Source of the DNA: Thalassospiraceae bacterium LMO-SO8
GTDB taxonomy: Bacteria; Pseudomonadota; Alphaproteobacteria; Rhodospirillales; Casp-alpha2
Assembly (NCBI GenBank): GCA_031655335.1
Contig: CP134226.1
Span: forward strand, 3,158,001 to 3,222,000
DNA length: 64,000 nucleotides
Direction: 5' to 3'
Below the pieces are notes generated by a model. It searched no databases and was not told the origin of the DNA. It saw nothing but the letters and a program-made list of their open reading frames with translations. Positions within the stretch are counted from its first letter, which is position 1, and every line of letters begins with the position of its first letter. The translations under genes were made by a program, and so were the position numbers. Positions 1 to 8,904 of the stretch are shown piece by piece.

Positions 1-1069
1 CGGTGACGTTGTTGAGGATCGGCTTGGTGCCTTCGACGTAGTTGAAGACGACGTTCTCCGTGCGCAGTTCGCCCTTGGGGGCTTCCAGTTCGATCTCGGA
101 CTCCGCGCGTTCGCTGATTGTCTCGAAAGTCTGGCCCAAGCGGTCGGCGGACTGTTTAAACGAATTGAAGGTGCGCCACTGGTTGACCAGCTGGTTGAGC
201 GGCCCGAGCAGCCGGCCCGACAGCATGTTGGCCGCGATCAGCGAGCCCATGGTCATTTCCTGGTTGACGATGGCAAGTGCCCCCACGGTCGTCATCAGCA
301 GCGTCGTGCACATGGTCAGCGAGCCGCCCAGGTTCGAATAGAAATCGGTCTTGGCGCCGCGCACGGCCGACTTTTCGATGTTGTCGGCGTGGCTCTGTTC
401 CCAATGGGGGCGCATGGCCTGGTCGAGGGCAAGAGCCTTGATGGTGGTCCGCCCCTGGATCATTTCGGCGATCAACTGGTCGCGCGAGATGGAGGACTGG
501 CGTTCTTCCTGGTTGGCGGAGGCCATGACATTGCCCGACTTCCAGGCGACGAACATGAACAGCGGCAGGATGACCAGCAGCACCGGCGCCACGGGCGGCG
601 CGATGACGATGATCAGGACAAGGAACATGAGGACGAAGGGCAGGTCGGTGATCAGCACGGCCGAGCCGCCGGACAGCGTATTGCGCACCGTGTCGACGTC
701 GCGGAACAGGCCTTGCCAGTGGCCGGCGGGCTTGGATTCCAGTTCCGACAGCGGCAGCGACATCAGCTTGTCGAACAACTGGCGGCCGACCAGCACGTCG
801 ACGCGCAGCGCCACGGTCTGCATGACGCGCGAGCGCGCCAGCTTCAGCACTAGGTCGAAGATGATCACGGCGATCATGCCGATGACCAGCCCCCACAGGG
901 TCGAGATGCCCTTGTGGAACACCACGCGGTCGAATACCTGCATGGAAAACACAGGCGTCGCCAGGGCCACCAGATTGATGAAGGCCGACATCAGCACGAC
1001 CTCGCGAAAGGTCGGCATGAGCGATTTGACGAAGGGCTTCAGCCACGCCGTATTGTTGGGTTCCGCCAT
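1..1069 (-). CDS. Type I secretion system permease/ATPase (ABC transporter), partial at left edge
   Basis: Read leftwards from ATG at 1069; 356 codons are inside the window and the frame is still open at base 1, so the C-terminal ATPase is cut off. The visible part is an ABC exporter membrane domain: after about 20 residues come several hydrophobic helices, then the long cytoplasmic loops (VDVLVGRQLFDKLMSLPLSE; FRDVDTVRNTLSGG; QLIAEMIQGRTTIKALAL) typical of type I secretion transporters of the PrtD/LapB kind. The frame then enters the start of the nucleotide-binding domain (ELRTENVVFNYVEG). There is no room for an N-terminal C39-like domain, which favours a PrtD-like subtype. AGGAG lies upstream of the start. 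The partner membrane-fusion gene would be beyond the edge. The transported substrate cannot be inferred. Confidence 0.85.
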   Translation of the reverse strand, partial: MAEPNNTAWLKPFVKSLMPTFREVVLMSAFINLVALATPVFSMQVFDRVVFHKGISTLWGLVIGMIAVIIFDLVLKLARSRVMQTVALRVDVLVGRQLFDKLMSLPLSELESKPAGHWQGLFRDVDTVRNTLSGGSAVLITDLPFVLMFLVLIIVIAPPVAPVLLVILPLFMFVAWKSGNVMASANQEERQSSISRDQLIAEMIQGRTTIKALALDQAMRPHWEQSHADNIEKSAVRGAKTDFYSNLGGSLTMCTTLLMTTVGALAIVNQEMTMGSLIAANMLSGRLLGPLNQLVNQWRTFNSFKQSADRLGQTFETISERAESEIELEAPKGELRTENVVFNYVEGTKPILNNVT

Positions 1070-1447
1070 GGAATTCCCGCTGCTCCTAATATCCCAGCGT
1101 CAGGTTAATGTATGATGGTAAACACGGGATGAACAGGGGATGCGCGTAGGACGCCGCCCGAACGGCCCGGTTTCATGGCGTTTCGGCGCTCTGAATTTCC
1201 GCATATGCGGGCTTTCGGGCTGGCGGCATGGGCGCGAACCTGTGATAATGTGGCGGTAACTCCCACATTGCAGGTGGATTGCCGGGCAAAACCGAGTACC
1301 GGCGCCGCCAGGGGACGGGAGTGGTCTGCCCCGGAATCGTCCAGGACGAAACCGGGAGGGCCAAGACAGGGGAGCTCAGAATTGCCTGACGAAGGCCGCG
1401 CGGACGTTATCCCGCCGACGGTGCCGAAAGGACCGAAGACGCCCGGC
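1070..1447. other. Divergent intergenic region between secretion transporter and CHASE2 cyclase
   Basis: About 310-380 bases without a supported gene; the length depends on the start chosen for the cyclase. It must hold promoters for both flanking divergent genes. An extended -10-like element (TGTGATAAT, 1241-1249) faces the cyclase, but I find no good -35 at the right distance. A GGGGAG sequence followed seven bases later by TTG at 1382 is an alternative start for the cyclase. Nothing else convincing is seen. Confidence 0.4.
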
Positions 1448-3751
1448 ATGGCGATGCGCGCGTTGCGCGCCGTCGGACGTGGGTTCTATCGGTTCTTCCG
1501 CGGCGCCGTGCGGCTGGAACGCATCGTCGGCTACGTTCTGCTGTTCGGGTTCATTGCGCTTTACATCGCCGACCCCAAACCCGTTCAGTTCATGCGCCTC
1601 AAGGGCTTCGACTTTTTTCAGCAGATGAAGCCGCGCGAAATTCCGCCGCCCGAACGCAAACCCGTCACCATCATCGATCTCGACGAAAAAAGCCTGGGCG
1701 AGGTCGGTCAATGGCCGTGGCCGCGCAATATCCTGGCGCAACTGGTCGAAAACCTGATGAAGATGGGCGCCGTGGTGGTGGCCTTCGACATTGTCTTCGC
1801 CGAACCCGACAGAATGAATCCGTCCGCCATCGCGGATGCGCTGAAGGGCCTGGACGAGGATACCAAGAACAAGATCCGCCAGTTCAAATCCAACGACGAG
1901 ATTTTCGCTGAAACCATCAAGCGGTCGCGCGTCGTGCTGGGCCAGTCGACGGTGGAAAACGAGCTTGAGGGCGTCAGGCTGCCGCCGGTGAAGAAATCCA
2001 TCGCCATCCGCAAATACGGGCCCAACGTGCCCGACCCCCTGGACCTGCTGCCCAGCTTCCCCGCCCTGGTGCGCAACGTGCCGATCATCGAGCAGGCGGC
2101 CGCCGGGCGGTTCGGCGGGCACGGCATCTTCTCGATCATTCCCGAACAGGACGGCATCATCCGCCGCATTCCGTCGCTGTTCGTTCAGGGCAAGGACATG
2201 TTCCCGGCCCTCAGCGTCGAAATGCTGCGCCTCGCCACGGGGCGGCCGACGATCCTGGTCAAGGTCGATCAGGCGGGCATCAAATCGCTGGGCATCGCCA
2301 AGGGCCTGGAAATTCCCACGGACCAGAACGGCCGGATGTGGCCCTACTTCTCCAAGTCGGACAAGGCCAAGTACGTGTCGGCCGTGGATGTGCTGAACGG
2401 CACCGCCGACCCGGCGATGATCAAGGGCAAGCTGACCATCCTCGGCACCAGCGCCATCGGCCTCAAGGATATTCGATCCATCCCGACGGAAAGCAACATC
2501 CCGGGGGTCGAGGTCCATGTGCAGATCATCGAAACCGTGCTCAACAAGGCCTATCTGACCCGCCCCAACTTCGCCCGGGGCGTGGAATTGTCGGTCATCC
2601 TGTTCGGCGGATTGGCGATGATCGTCCTGGTGCCCTGGGTGGGTGCCCTCTGGACCTTCATGGTGTTCGGCGTGACCACGGCCGGCGTCGGGTTCGGAAG
2701 CTGGCATGCCTTCGCCGAATACCGGATGCTGATCGACGCGGTCTTCACCCTGGTCGCCATCTTTCTTCTGTATTCCACGCTGACCTATCTCAACTACGTC
2801 CGTGAAGAGGCATCGAAGAAACAGGTGCGCGGGGCCTTCGCCCACTATCTGTCGCCGGACATGGTCGAACGTCTGGCGGAAAACCCGGACAGCCTGAAGC
2901 TGGGCGGCGAAATGCGCGACATGACGCTGCTGTTCTGCGACGTGCGCGGCTTTACGACGATTTCCGAACAGTTCGATCCTGTCGGCCTGACGTCGCTCAT
3001 CAACAAGCTTTTGACGCCGCTGACCAACGCGATCCTCAAGCGCAAGGGCACCATCGACAAGTACATGGGCGACTGCATCATGGCGTTCTGGAACGCGCCT
3101 TTGGACAACCCCAACCATGCCATGGACGGCTGTCGTTCGGCCCTGGCCATGCTGGCGGAAATGGAGCCGCTCAACACCAAGCTGGAACAGGAAGCCAAGG
3201 AAGAGGGCCGCAAGCACGTGCCGCTCAAGGTCGGTCTCGGCCTCAACTCGGGCCCCGCGGTCGTCGGCAACATGGGATCGGACATGCGGTTCGACTATTC
3301 CGTGCTGGGCGACACGGTGAACCTTGCCGCGCGCCTGGAAGGACAGTCCAAGTCCTATGGCATGAACGTGGTTCTCGGCCCCAACACCTACGAGGCGGTG
3401 AAGGACGAATTGGCCTGCATCGACCTGGATTTCATCCAGGTCAAAGGTAAACTGACAGGGGTCATGATCTACGGATTGCTGGGCGACGAGACCGTGGCCC
3501 AGAAGCCCGAGTTCCAGGAACTCCGCAAACTGATCTTCGACGCCCAGGAAGCCTACCGCGCCCAGAAATGGGACGAGGCGGAAGCCATGTTCAAGACCAT
3601 CCGCGAGCGCGGCAACGACGCCAACAAGTGCTGGGATTTGGAAGCCAACCTGGACGTGCTGTGCGACGTCTACGAGGAACGCATCGCGGAATACCGGGTC
3701 AACCCGCCGCCGGCCGACTGGGACGGCGTGTTCGTGGCGACCAGCAAGTAA
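1448..3751 (+). CDS. Class III adenylate cyclase with CHASE2 sensor domain
   Basis: Membrane-bound class III cyclase predicted to make cAMP from ATP. Order: one N-terminal membrane helix; an extracytoplasmic CHASE2 domain (DLDEKSLGEVGQWPWPR near its start, then AFDIVFAEPD); about three membrane helices (LSVILFGGLAMIVLVPWVG region); then the catalytic domain. The two metal-binding aspartates are in FCDVRGFT (Asp498) and MGDCIMAFW (Asp542), and the transition-state Asn/Arg are in DTVNLAARLE. A helical TPR-like tail ends in DWDGVFVATSK, nearly the same ending as the second cyclase in this window. Start: ATG 1448 is used (767 aa); TTG 1382, with a well-placed GGGGAG, is a real alternative adding 22 residues. 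The gene converges with the acyltransferase gene with no base between the two stop codons. Adenylate rather than guanylate specificity is family inference. Confidence 0.9.
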   Translation: MAMRALRAVGRGFYRFFRGAVRLERIVGYVLLFGFIALYIADPKPVQFMRLKGFDFFQQMKPREIPPPERKPVTIIDLDEKSLGEVGQWPWPRNILAQLVENLMKMGAVVVAFDIVFAEPDRMNPSAIADALKGLDEDTKNKIRQFKSNDEIFAETIKRSRVVLGQSTVENELEGVRLPPVKKSIAIRKYGPNVPDPLDLLPSFPALVRNVPIIEQAAAGRFGGHGIFSIIPEQDGIIRRIPSLFVQGKDMFPALSVEMLRLATGRPTILVKVDQAGIKSLGIAKGLEIPTDQNGRMWPYFSKSDKAKYVSAVDVLNGTADPAMIKGKLTILGTSAIGLKDIRSIPTESNIPGVEVHVQIIETVLNKAYLTRPNFARGVELSVILFGGLAMIVLVPWVGALWTFMVFGVTTAGVGFGSWHAFAEYRMLIDAVFTLVAIFLLYSTLTYLNYVREEASKKQVRGAFAHYLSPDMVERLAENPDSLKLGGEMRDMTLLFCDVRGFTTISEQFDPVGLTSLINKLLTPLTNAILKRKGTIDKYMGDCIMAFWNAPLDNPNHAMDGCRSALAMLAEMEPLNTKLEQEAKEEGRKHVPLKVGLGLNSGPAVVGNMGSDMRFDYSVLGDTVNLAARLEGQSKSYGMNVVLGPNTYEAVKDELACIDLDFIQVKGKLTGVMIYGLLGDETVAQKPEFQELRKLIFDAQEAYRAQKWDEAEAMFKTIRERGNDANKCWDLEANLDVLCDVYEERIAEYRVNPPPADWDGVFVATSK

Positions 3752-6433
3752 TCAGCCCAGATCCAGCGTCGTCTCCATCACCGGCTCGTCGTCCAGCCTG
3801 TGGACCCGGAACCCCAGGTTGCGCACCATGTCCAGCATCGGGTGATTTTCCGCCATGACCTGGCCGGTCATGGTCTTCGTGCCGCGCGCCCGGCAATAGC
3901 CGATCATCTTTTCCAACAGCTTGTATCCCAGGCCCTGCCCCTTGAGGTCCGAGCGCACGATGATCGCGAATTCGCAGGTGTCGTTGTCGGGATCGGTCAC
4001 CGTGCGTACGACGCCGAGGGTTTCATGGCCGGCGCCACCGGCTTTGGGGGCCGAGGCGATGAAGGCCATTTCGCGGTCGTAGTCGATCTGCGTCAGGCGG
4101 GCGATTTCCGAATGGGGAAATTCACGGACCAGGCCGAAGAAGCGGAAGCGGATGTCCTCGGGTGTCAGCCGGTCGAGGAATTCACGGTGTTCCGGTTCGT
4201 CCTCGGGTCGGATCGGGCGCAGCAGCACCTCGAGGCCGTTGTGCAACGTGAACGGTTCTTCCAGCTCGGCCGGGTAGGGGCGGATCGCCAGGCCCCGTGA
4301 CCGATCGCCCGCGGGGCTGGCGACGCGGATGCGGGCGTCCAGGGCCAGCACGCCGTTCTCGTCGGCAAGCAGCGGGTTGATATCCAGTTCGAGGATTTCA
4401 GGGATATCGACGACCATCTGCGAGATCTGGACCAGAGTCAGGCAGAGGGCGTCCATGTTCACGGGCGGACGGTCGCGGTAGCCTTGCAGCAGGCGCCAGA
4501 TGCGGGTTCTGCTCACCAGATCGCGGGCCAGATGCATGTTGAGCGGCGGCAGCGTCACCGCCCGGTCGGCGATCACCTCGACCGCCGTGCCGCCCTCGCC
4601 GAACAGGATGACAGGCCCGAAGATCGCATCGCAGGTGACGCCGACGATCAGTTCGTGGGCCTTCGCGCGATCGGCCATGCGCTGCACGGTGAAGCCTTCG
4701 AGGCGGGCGTCGGGAAACTTATCGCCGATGATCTTCAGCATGCGTTCCGCCGAGGCGGCGACGGCTTCGGCCGTGTCGAGGAACAGGTCGACGCCGCCGA
4801 CGTCCGACTTGTGACTGATGTCCGGCGACAGGATCTTCAAGGCCACGGGAAAGCCCATGGCCTGGGCCTTGGCGGCGGCCTCCGCGGGTGTGGCGACGAT
4901 ATGGGTTTCCACCGTCGGAATGCCGTAGGCCGCGAGCATCGATTTGGCTTCCGGTTCGCTCATCATGGCGTCGCCACCCGCGAGGTGCCCCTCGATCATC
5001 ACCCGTGCGACGGCCGTTGCGGGGTTGAACTGTGCGGGCAGGGACATCGGCGTTTCCGTCAACATCTCCTGGTTTCGCTTGTAGGTGATCAGGTGCATGA
5101 AGGCGCCGACGGCTTCGCCCGGGGTGTCATAGGTCGGCACCCCCGCATCGCGCAGCATCTTGCGCGCCGGTGCGACCGCCTGCTCGCCGACCCAATTGGC
5201 CAATATGGGCGCCTTGGTCTCGCGCGCGACATCGATGACCGCCTGTGCCGCCGCCGTGCTGGACGCCGTCGCCGTCGGCGCGTGCATGACCAGGACGGCG
5301 TCGGCTTCCTTGGCCGCAAGCACGGTCCGCATGGCGGCGGCGTAGCGTTCCGGCGGCGCGTCGCCGATGATGTCGGCGGGGTTTCCGTGCGACCAGGATG
5401 CCGGTAGCACCTTGTCCAGGGCGGTCAGGGTGGCGTCGGAAAACGTGGCCAGCCGCCCGCCCGACTGGATCAGCCGGTCGACCGCCATGACCCCGATACC
5501 GCCGCCGTTGGTCACGATGGCGAGCCGGTCGCCGGGAAATTTCGGCGCCCGGGCCAGGGTTTCGACGGCGGCGAAGATTTCCTCGATGGTGTCGACGCGC
5601 AGCATGCCGGCGCGGCGGAAGGCGGCGTCGTAGACCGCGTCGGTCCCGGCCAGCGCGCCGGTATGGGAACGGGCGGCCTGCGCGCCGGCGTCGCTGCGCC
5701 CGGCCTTGATGACCAGAATGGGCTTGTTGCGCGATGCCGCGCGGCCGGCCGACATGAAGGCCCGCCGTTCGTGGATCGATTCCACATACAGCAGGATCGC
5801 CCGCGTGCCCGGGTCGCTGCCCAGATAGTCGAGCACGTCGCCGAAATCCGTATCCAGCGCGTCACCCATGGAGATGAAATGAGAAAAGCCGATACCGCGC
5901 GCCCGCGCCCAATCCAGCACGGCGGTGCACATGGCGCCCGACTGGCTGGCGAAGGCGATATTGCCGGGCAGGGCCGGCAGGTGGGCGAAGCTGGCGTTGA
6001 GTCCGATCCCCGGCACCAGCAGGCCGAGACAGTTGGGACCCAAGAGCCGCATGCCGTACCCGCGCGCGATGGCCAGAACCTCGGCCTGGGCCGAGGCCCC
6101 GCCGTCGGACGCCGCGGCGGCAAGGCCCGCCGTCAGTACGATGGCGGCGCGGGTGCCGCGCCGGCCCAGGTCGTCGATGATTTTCGCTACCGTGGCGGGC
6201 GGCGTGCAGATAATGGCCATGTCCGGCGTTTCGGGAAGATCGGCGACATCGTCATAGGTCAGCACCCCGGCGACGGCCCGATAGTGCGGATTGACCGGCA
6301 TGATGGGGCCGGAAAAGCCCCCTTCGAGGAGGTTGTGCATGACCAGATTGCCGACCGATCCCTTGCGGTCCGACGCGCCGATCACGGCGACCGAAGTGGG
6401 GCGGAACAGCTTGTTGAGGTTTCTGACGGTCAT
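3752..6433 (-). CDS. pat: PatZ-like protein lysine acetyltransferase (acyl-CoA synthetase-like + GNAT)
   Basis: 893 aa, close to the about 886 aa of E. coli PatZ (YfiQ/Pka). Order: N-terminal CoA-binding domain (FRPTSVAVIGASDRKGSVGN); a succinyl-CoA-ligase-like region (FASQSGAMCTAVLDWARARG; TNGGGIGVMAVD); an ATP-grasp-like domain (FPVALKILSPDISHKSDVGG); and a C-terminal GNAT domain from about residue 725 (GLEVLLRPIRPEDEPEHREF ... SDLKGQGLGYKLLEKMIGYC, the acetyl-CoA loop). PatZ enzymes acetylate lysines, classically inactivating acetyl-CoA synthetase; the synthetase-like part is usually non-catalytic and regulatory. It sits 101 bp downstream of the GAF-type cyclase on the same strand and tail-to-tail with the CHASE2 cyclase, a suggestive setting because PatZ-type enzymes are cAMP-controlled in other bacteria. 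An active acetate-CoA ligase (ADP-forming) fusion is the alternative reading. Confidence 0.88.
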   Translation of the reverse strand: MTVRNLNKLFRPTSVAVIGASDRKGSVGNLVMHNLLEGGFSGPIMPVNPHYRAVAGVLTYDDVADLPETPDMAIICTPPATVAKIIDDLGRRGTRAAIVLTAGLAAAASDGGASAQAEVLAIARGYGMRLLGPNCLGLLVPGIGLNASFAHLPALPGNIAFASQSGAMCTAVLDWARARGIGFSHFISMGDALDTDFGDVLDYLGSDPGTRAILLYVESIHERRAFMSAGRAASRNKPILVIKAGRSDAGAQAARSHTGALAGTDAVYDAAFRRAGMLRVDTIEEIFAAVETLARAPKFPGDRLAIVTNGGGIGVMAVDRLIQSGGRLATFSDATLTALDKVLPASWSHGNPADIIGDAPPERYAAAMRTVLAAKEADAVLVMHAPTATASSTAAAQAVIDVARETKAPILANWVGEQAVAPARKMLRDAGVPTYDTPGEAVGAFMHLITYKRNQEMLTETPMSLPAQFNPATAVARVMIEGHLAGGDAMMSEPEAKSMLAAYGIPTVETHIVATPAEAAAKAQAMGFPVALKILSPDISHKSDVGGVDLFLDTAEAVAASAERMLKIIGDKFPDARLEGFTVQRMADRAKAHELIVGVTCDAIFGPVILFGEGGTAVEVIADRAVTLPPLNMHLARDLVSRTRIWRLLQGYRDRPPVNMDALCLTLVQISQMVVDIPEILELDINPLLADENGVLALDARIRVASPAGDRSRGLAIRPYPAELEEPFTLHNGLEVLLRPIRPEDEPEHREFLDRLTPEDIRFRFFGLVREFPHSEIARLTQIDYDREMAFIASAPKAGGAGHETLGVVRTVTDPDNDTCEFAIIVRSDLKGQGLGYKLLEKMIGYCRARGTKTMTGQVMAENHPMLDMVRNLGFRVHRLDDEPVMETTLDLG

Positions 6434-6534
6434 GGGGGCGCCTAACTATTCGCGGCTCAGGTTAGCCCGTTAATGTTTCAGAGCCATCACAAATTTTGCA
6501 GTGCAGCATGCACGGGGTGGCGGGTGTGGCCGGT

Positions 6535-8904
6535 TTATTTCGAGGTCATGACCCAGACGCCGTTCCAATCCTTGGGCGGTTCCGCCTTCAGCATTTCGCA
6601 GCGCCCGATATAGGTTTCCGCCAGCTTGTCGTTGGGGTTGAGGGCGATGGCTTCCTTGAAGGCCTTGGTGGCCTTGTCCCAATCGCCCTTGTCGTAATGG
6701 CTGCGCCCGGATTTGAAGTGGTTCACCGCTTCCATCAGGTTGGGGAAGGTTTCGTCCGTGTGGAAGTCGAGGACTTCGTAAACGCCGACCGGCTCGGTCT
6801 TGCCCTTGACGATCACCTTGTCGATGTCGCGAATGCGGTAGGTGCCCTTGAGCTTGCGGTAGGTGAATTCCGAGATCAGCAGCCGGGCCGAATACTGCTT
6901 GCAGGCACTTTCCAGACGCGCGGCCAGGTTCACGCCGTCGCCGATCATGGTGAAGTCCATGCGCTTGGGCGACCCGATGTTGCCCGACACGATGTTGCCG
7001 GTGTTCAGGCCGATGCCCATGTCGATGGGCATGTCGCCCTTCTTCACGCGGGTCACGTTCCATTCGTCCAGTTCGCGGAGCATGGAGATGGCGGCGCGCA
7101 GCGCGCGGTCCTCGCAGTCCTCGAGCGGCAGCGGCACGCCGAACCCGGCCATGATCGCGTCGCCGATGAACTTGTCGAGCATGCCGTTCTCGCGCGAGAT
7201 GCAGTCCACCATGATGGTGAAGTATTCGTTCAGCATCTGCACCGTGCCCTGGGGACCCAGGCTTTCCGTCAGGGTCGTGAAGCTGCGCACGTCCGAGAAC
7301 AGGATGGTGGCTTCCAGGCTCTTGCCGCCCAGGATGTCCTCGCCGCCCTTCATCAATTGGTCGGCCAGACCCGGATCCATGTAGCGCGACATGGTCGACT
7401 TCATGCGTTTTTCCGAGGAAATGTCCTCAAGCATCAACATGGAGCCGAGCTTCTTGCCTTCCTCCGTCGTCAGCGGCAGGAAGTGCACGTTGACGGACTT
7501 GGTTTCGGCACCCTGCTTGAGTTCCTGGTCCATGGTGATGTCCGGCTCCTGGGTTTCCTCCAGAAGCTCCAGGCGCTCGTTGATCCAGGGGTTCTCGATG
7601 GCGAAGAATTCCTGCGCCTCCTTGCCGATGATGTCGTCTTCGTCCTCGCAGTGCAGGATGCGCAGGCCGGCGGCGTTGCAGGTCACGACCTTGCCGTCCT
7701 CGTCGATGGTGACCACGCCGTTCGACATGCTTTCCAGCATGCTTTCGTTGTAGTTCTTCATGTTCTGGACGTCTTCGAACAGCTTGGCGTTTTCGAGCGC
7801 GATGGAAACCTGCGCCGTGAACGCCTTCAGCCGCGTTTCGTCCTCTTCCGTGAACGGCCCGCCGCGCTTGTTCAAAACCTGGGTCACGCCGATCATCTTG
7901 CCCGCCTTGTTGACCACGGGCACGCAGAGGATGGAGCGCGTGAAATACCCGGTCTTCTTGTCGAAGGCCGGGTTGAAGCGCAGGTCCGCGTAGGCGTAGG
8001 GGATGTTGATGGTGTCGCCGGAGCAAAACACGGCGCCGGCGATCCCCAGATGGTTGGGCAGGCGGATTTCGCCCAGGGAATCGCCCATCGCCACGCGTGA
8101 AAACAGTTCGTTGGTCTTTTCGTCGTTGAGGAACAGGGTCGAGCGATCTGCCGACAGCATGCGGGTCGCTTCGGACATCACGCGCGACAGCAGCGAGCCG
8201 AGTTCCAGGTTCGACGTCACGTCCGACACCATGTCCAGGAACTTCATTTCCTGTTCCCGGCTTTTCTTCATGCTCTCGACGAACTGCGTGCTCTGCAACG
8301 CGACGGCGGCCTGGGTGGTGATGGCTTCGAGCAGAGCCAGGTCGTCCTCGTTGAAGGGCTGGCCGCCCTTCTTGTTCAGGCATTGGACGACGCCGATGAT
8401 TTCGTCCTTCACCGTCTTCACCGGGGCGGCGCAGATGGTATTGGTCTTGAACCCGGTCTGTTCGTCCACGGAGCGGTTGAAGCGTTTGTCCGTATAGGCG
8501 TCGTCGATGGTCTCGCCGATGCCGGACGTGAACACGGCGCCGGCGATCCCGGTGTTGTTGAGGATGCGGATTTCGCGCTGGAAATTGCCCTGGGCGACAC
8601 GGGAATACAGTTCGCCCGTGGCCGGATCGTTGAGGAACAGGGTGCCGCGTTCGGCATCCAATTCATAGACGATGACCTCGACCAGGGTTTCCAGAACCTC
8701 GTCCAGGGATTCGATGCCGGCGACCCGGCGCGACACGTTCAGCAGCATCTCCGCCTGTTTCAGGCGGCGGTCGGCCTCGTGCAGCTTGCGGTGGATTTCC
8801 TCGTCCGTGACCGGCGGCTTGGCGGCGCTTGCGGTCGGGCGGGCAGGGGCGCCGCCCGCAATGTCGCGCTCGATGGTGCCGGGTGAGGGAAGGTTGCTGC
8901 TCAT
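6535..8904 (-). CDS. Class III adenylate cyclase with tandem GAF and PAS domains (CyaB1-like)
   Basis: 789 aa, apparently soluble, built like cyanobacterial CyaB1: GAF1 (about 65-205), GAF2 (about 230-375), PAS (about 390-485, MLESMSNGVVTIDEDGKVV), cyclase, TPR-like tail. Catalytic aspartates are Asp538 (FSDVRSFT) and Asp582 (IGDAIMAGFG), 44 residues apart as in the CHASE2 enzyme; the Asn/Arg pair is in DGVNLAARLE. GAF2 has a full NKFDE-type motif (N345 K346, F351, D355 E356), the hallmark of cyclic-nucleotide-binding GAF domains; GAF1 has N177 K178, F184, D188 but Leu at the last position. The tail ends in DWNGVWVMTSK. The start codon overlaps the upstream coiled-coil gene by ATGA, so the two are translationally coupled. 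cAMP production is inferred from the family. Confidence 0.92.
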   Translation of the reverse strand: MSSNLPSPGTIERDIAGGAPARPTASAAKPPVTDEEIHRKLHEADRRLKQAEMLLNVSRRVAGIESLDEVLETLVEVIVYELDAERGTLFLNDPATGELYSRVAQGNFQREIRILNNTGIAGAVFTSGIGETIDDAYTDKRFNRSVDEQTGFKTNTICAAPVKTVKDEIIGVVQCLNKKGGQPFNEDDLALLEAITTQAAVALQSTQFVESMKKSREQEMKFLDMVSDVTSNLELGSLLSRVMSEATRMLSADRSTLFLNDEKTNELFSRVAMGDSLGEIRLPNHLGIAGAVFCSGDTINIPYAYADLRFNPAFDKKTGYFTRSILCVPVVNKAGKMIGVTQVLNKRGGPFTEEDETRLKAFTAQVSIALENAKLFEDVQNMKNYNESMLESMSNGVVTIDEDGKVVTCNAAGLRILHCEDEDDIIGKEAQEFFAIENPWINERLELLEETQEPDITMDQELKQGAETKSVNVHFLPLTTEEGKKLGSMLMLEDISSEKRMKSTMSRYMDPGLADQLMKGGEDILGGKSLEATILFSDVRSFTTLTESLGPQGTVQMLNEYFTIMVDCISRENGMLDKFIGDAIMAGFGVPLPLEDCEDRALRAAISMLRELDEWNVTRVKKGDMPIDMGIGLNTGNIVSGNIGSPKRMDFTMIGDGVNLAARLESACKQYSARLLISEFTYRKLKGTYRIRDIDKVIVKGKTEPVGVYEVLDFHTDETFPNLMEAVNHFKSGRSHYDKGDWDKATKAFKEAIALNPNDKLAETYIGRCEMLKAEPPKDWNGVWVMTSK

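Noticed and set aside
6470-6500. Half CRP-like site (TGTGA on the minus strand, 6494-6490) upstream of the pat gene
   Set aside because: Only one half matches TGTGA-N6-TCACA; the other half reads TGAAA. Too weak to call, although cAMP control would fit the context.
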